DNA of 64,000 nucleotides. Origin: Streptomyces sp. ISL-87. GTDB lineage: Bacteria; Actinomycetota; Actinomycetes; Streptomycetales; Streptomycetaceae. Below, one piece after another: positions 62,276 through 64,000 of this stretch; position 1 is the first letter of the stretch; every line of letters begins with the position of its first letter. Below the pieces are notes generated by a model. It was given only the letters and a program-made list of their open reading frames with translations, searched no databases and was not told where the DNA came from. The DNA is taken from contig NZ_JAGGOY010000025.1 in NCBI RefSeq assembly GCF_018614095.1, positions 24,197-88,196 on the forward strand. Direction: 5' to 3'. Both the position numbers and the translations under genes were made by a program.

Positions 62276-64000
62276 GTCCGAATCATCCCTTGGGGGTTGG
62301 GGCTTTTGGGGGAGGTGAGTTCCGTACGGGTGAGCAGCGCGGCGAGTTCGACGAGATCGGTGCCGGCGAGGCGGGGGAGCGCGCAGCCGGAGAGGGTGCG
62401 GCAGGCCTCGCGCCAGGCGGCGGGGATCGAGTCGCCGCCGCCGAGCGCGCCGGTGAGCGCGCCGGCCAGGGCGGGGGCGGAGTCCGCGACGCGGGAGAGG
62501 CAGGCGGCGGCCGGGACGGCCTCGGCGACCTTGCCGCGGGCGGCGGTGGCGAGGGCGAGGGCGACGGGGACGGTTTCGGCGGCGGCGATTCCGTAGCTGT
62601 AGACGTGGTCGACGATCTGGTGTTCGAGGAGGGGGACGAGGGCGAAGGCGCCGCCGCCGTCGGCTTCGGCGCGGGCGAGTTTGACGGCGTGGCGGGCGTT
62701 GCGGCCGATCTCGGTGGCGGCGGGGAGCTGTTCCAGGGCGGCGTCGACGGCGGCGTCGACGTCGGTGCCGGTGCCGGTGCCGGTGCCGGCGAGGGCGGTT
62801 GCGATGGCGGCGGCCATGGCGCGGGCGCCGTGGACCCCGTCGCCGTCCTGGGTGTAGCGGGCGTCGAACTCGGCGAGGTCCGCGGCCGCGGCCGGGTCGC
62901 CGGGGTGGACGACGGCGAGGACGCAGGCGCGGATGCAGGCGGCGTCGTCGAAGTAGTGGGGGTTGTCGTGGCCGGTGGCGGGCGGGCGGAGGCCGGCGGC
63001 GAGGTTGCCGAGGCCGGCGCGGACGGAGATCCGGGCACGCAGGGGCAGTACGGCCGACTCGACCTCGGGCGCGCGTTCCGCTGCCGCGGCGATTTCGGAG
63101 GCGAGGGCGTTCCACGCCAGGTCGATGGCGGCGCGCATCCGTCGGGAACGGGAGAGGTCGCTGAGCAGGGCCCCGGCGGCGGTCAGTACGGACTCGGCGG
63201 CGAAGGCGGCCCATTCGGCGTCGTCGGAGGGGCCGAGGCGGAGGGGTTCGGGGGGCTGGTTGAGGGCGATGGGGACGGGGAGGGTGGTGGTGGCGTTCTG
63301 CTCGGCGAAGGTGTCGAGCTCGCGGGTGAGGCGGCGGGTCCACTCGGGCATCCGGCTGGCCCGGTGCCGGGCGGCGGGCCAGCCGGCGGCGTCGCCTGCG
63401 GCGAGCCCGAGGAGGAGGCCCTCGATGCGGCGGGGGCCGGGGGGTTCCGGTGCGGGCCGTTGGGTGGCCTCGGGGGGCGCGGTACGGGCATCCGTGCGCG
63501 GGGTTCGCCCGAGGAGGGAGAGTTCCCCCACCCCGCCCCTTCCCGAAACCGGGGGCAAGCCCCCGGCCCCCGCCCCGGGCGGCGGGGCCACCGCGGTCCC
63601 GGCTTTCAGCCCGCCGGACCCGACCGGGGGCAGCCCCCGGAACGCGTGAGCCACCGCTGACCCGTTCGGGTGGCCCCGCCCGGCCCCCCGCCCCGCGGCA
63701 ACGGGCCCGGCCGGTGCGGCGGCTCCGGTCACGGGGCCGGGGGCGGGCGGGGCCGGTGCGGCGGCTCCGAGCCTGGGGCCGGTGGCAGGGACGGGGGGCA
63801 GGGTGACCGCCCCGAGCCCAGGGCCGGCGAGGGACACCGGGGCCGGTGCGGCGGCTTCGGTGGTGGCCGGGGCGGCAGATCCGGGCGTAGCGGCGAGGGA
63901 CACCGGGGCCGGGGCGGCGGCTTCGATGGTGGCCAGGGCGGCGGAGCCGGGCGCGGCGGTGAGGGAGACCGGGGCCGGTGCGGCGGCTTCGGTGGTGGCC
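62272..64000 (-). CDS. ADP-ribosylglycohydrolase family protein, divergent (ARH copy 3), start uncertain or outside window
   Basis: The ARH domain (from RRIEGLLLGLAAGDAAGWPA, about 63450, to the stop) is ~390 residues. The first metal motif reads LGPSDDAEWAAFAAE and the second RVADSAPALAGALTGALGG: where copies 1 and 2 have D-x-D-S, this copy has V-A-D-S, so one metal-ligand Asp is lost. N-terminal to the domain the frame stays open to the window edge through an Ala/Pro-rich stretch with 22-residue repeats (ATTEAAAPAPVSL type). I report it as partial; a GTG at 63531 (419 residues) is the other realistic start, since none lies between it and the domain. It is first in the visible operon. Confidence 0.78.
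   Translation of the reverse strand, partial: ATTEAAAPAPVSLTAAPGSAALATIEAAAPAPVSLAATPGSAAPATTEAAAPAPVSLAGPGLGAVTLPPVPATGPRLGAAAPAPPAPGPVTGAAAPAGPVAAGRGAGRGHPNGSAVAHAFRGLPPVGSGGLKAGTAVAPPPGAGAGGLPPVSGRGGVGELSLLGRTPRTDARTAPPEATQRPAPEPPGPRRIEGLLLGLAAGDAAGWPAARHRASRMPEWTRRLTRELDTFAEQNATTTLPVPIALNQPPEPLRLGPSDDAEWAAFAAESVLTAAGALLSDLSRSRRMRAAIDLAWNALASEIAAAAERAPEVESAVLPLRARISVRAGLGNLAAGLRPPATGHDNPHYFDDAACIRACVLAVVHPGDPAAAADLAEFDARYTQDGDGVHGARAMAAAIATALAGTGTGTGTDVDAAVDAALEQLPAATEIGRNARHAVKLARAEADGGGAFALVPLLEHQIVDHVYSYGIAAAETVPVALALATAARGKVAEAVPAAACLSRVADSAPALAGALTGALGGGDSIPAAWREACRTLSGCALPRLAGTDLVELAALLTRTELTSPKSPNPQGMIRT
63530..63660. repeat. intergenic-type GC-rich repeat inside the ARH copy 3 frame
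   Basis: CCCCGCCCCTTCCCG then AAACCGGGGGCAAGCCCCCGG and GACCGGGGGCAGCCCCCGG are stretches of a kind common between Streptomyces genes; similar CCCCGCCCCGCCCTT sequence precedes the repeat units at 19275 and 36870. Their presence within the open frame argues for the shorter start at 63531. Confidence 0.6.
63830..64000. repeat. 66-bp tandem repeats at the right edge
   Basis: On the minus strand the unit encodes about 22 residues of the ATTEAAAPAPVSLTAAPGS type; about two and a half copies are visible and the array runs out of the window. The period is a multiple of three and substitutions keep the frame open. Confidence 0.75.

Overview
The window is very GC-rich (visibly above 70%), uses GTG starts freely, has strongly GC-biased third codon positions, and carries gene orders known from Streptomyces chromosomes. 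All assignments come from reading the sequence and translations; no database search was possible. The organism is almost certainly a Streptomyces or a very close relative, and most of the window is conserved chromosomal core.

Region by region. (1) 1-11.7 kb, plus strand: the end of the division and cell wall (dcw) cluster, murF(3' end)-mraY-murD-ftsW-murG-ftsQ-ftsZ-pgeF(ylmD)-ylmE-sepF-ylmG-divIVA. It covers lipid II synthesis, the divisome and polar growth. The ftsZ promoter region is rich in inverted repeats and GACAC boxes. (2) 11.7-23.8 kb: a patch of a Streptomyces-type interspersed repeat, ileS (minus) with a T-box leader, a TraR/DksA-type protein with a histone H1-like tail, lspA, an RluD-type pseudouridine synthase, a GNAT protein, a Na+/H+ antiporter, an MscS channel, a dienelactone hydrolase-like protein and a secreted M43-type metalloprotease. 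(3) 24-32.8 kb: phoD, a DsbA-like thiol protein, a membrane protein, a DUF2252 protein, dnaE and a 55-residue basic protein. (4) 33-40 kb: an NYN-domain protein, an ABC-2 exporter pair, a membrane protein, YbaK, a LON-domain protein and a beta-helix-like membrane protein.

(5) 40-47.6 kb: the histidine operon hisD-C-B-(55-aa membrane protein)-hisH-priA-Rid-hisF, joined almost throughout by 4-base or shorter overlaps, then a small Fic-like toxin-antitoxin pair and hisI. (6) 47.6-54.2 kb: trpE, three small conserved membrane proteins, and trpC-trpM-trpB-trpA. No trpF is present; PriA in the his operon is expected to supply it, which links the two pathways physically and enzymatically. (7) 54.2-56.5 kb: a second DsbA-like protein and lgt. 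(8) 56.5-64 kb, minus strand: a six-gene operon in which every junction is a 4-base overlap, with three ADP-ribosylglycohydrolase (ARH) paralogues, a ribokinase-type kinase, a family III CoA-transferase and an HpcH/CitE-type lyase. It is the best candidate in the window for an uncharacterised pathway.

Most unusual items: an isoleucyl-tRNA synthetase whose HIGH signature reads GAHH; the ARH-kinase-CoA operon, with one paralogue lacking a metal-site aspartate and another carrying a ten-histidine insert; a Fic-like toxin without the catalytic histidine; a Rid protein lacking the catalytic arginine; and candidate operators upstream of ftsZ, hisD and trpC. No rRNA, tRNA, insertion sequence, CRISPR array, integrase or prophage was seen.
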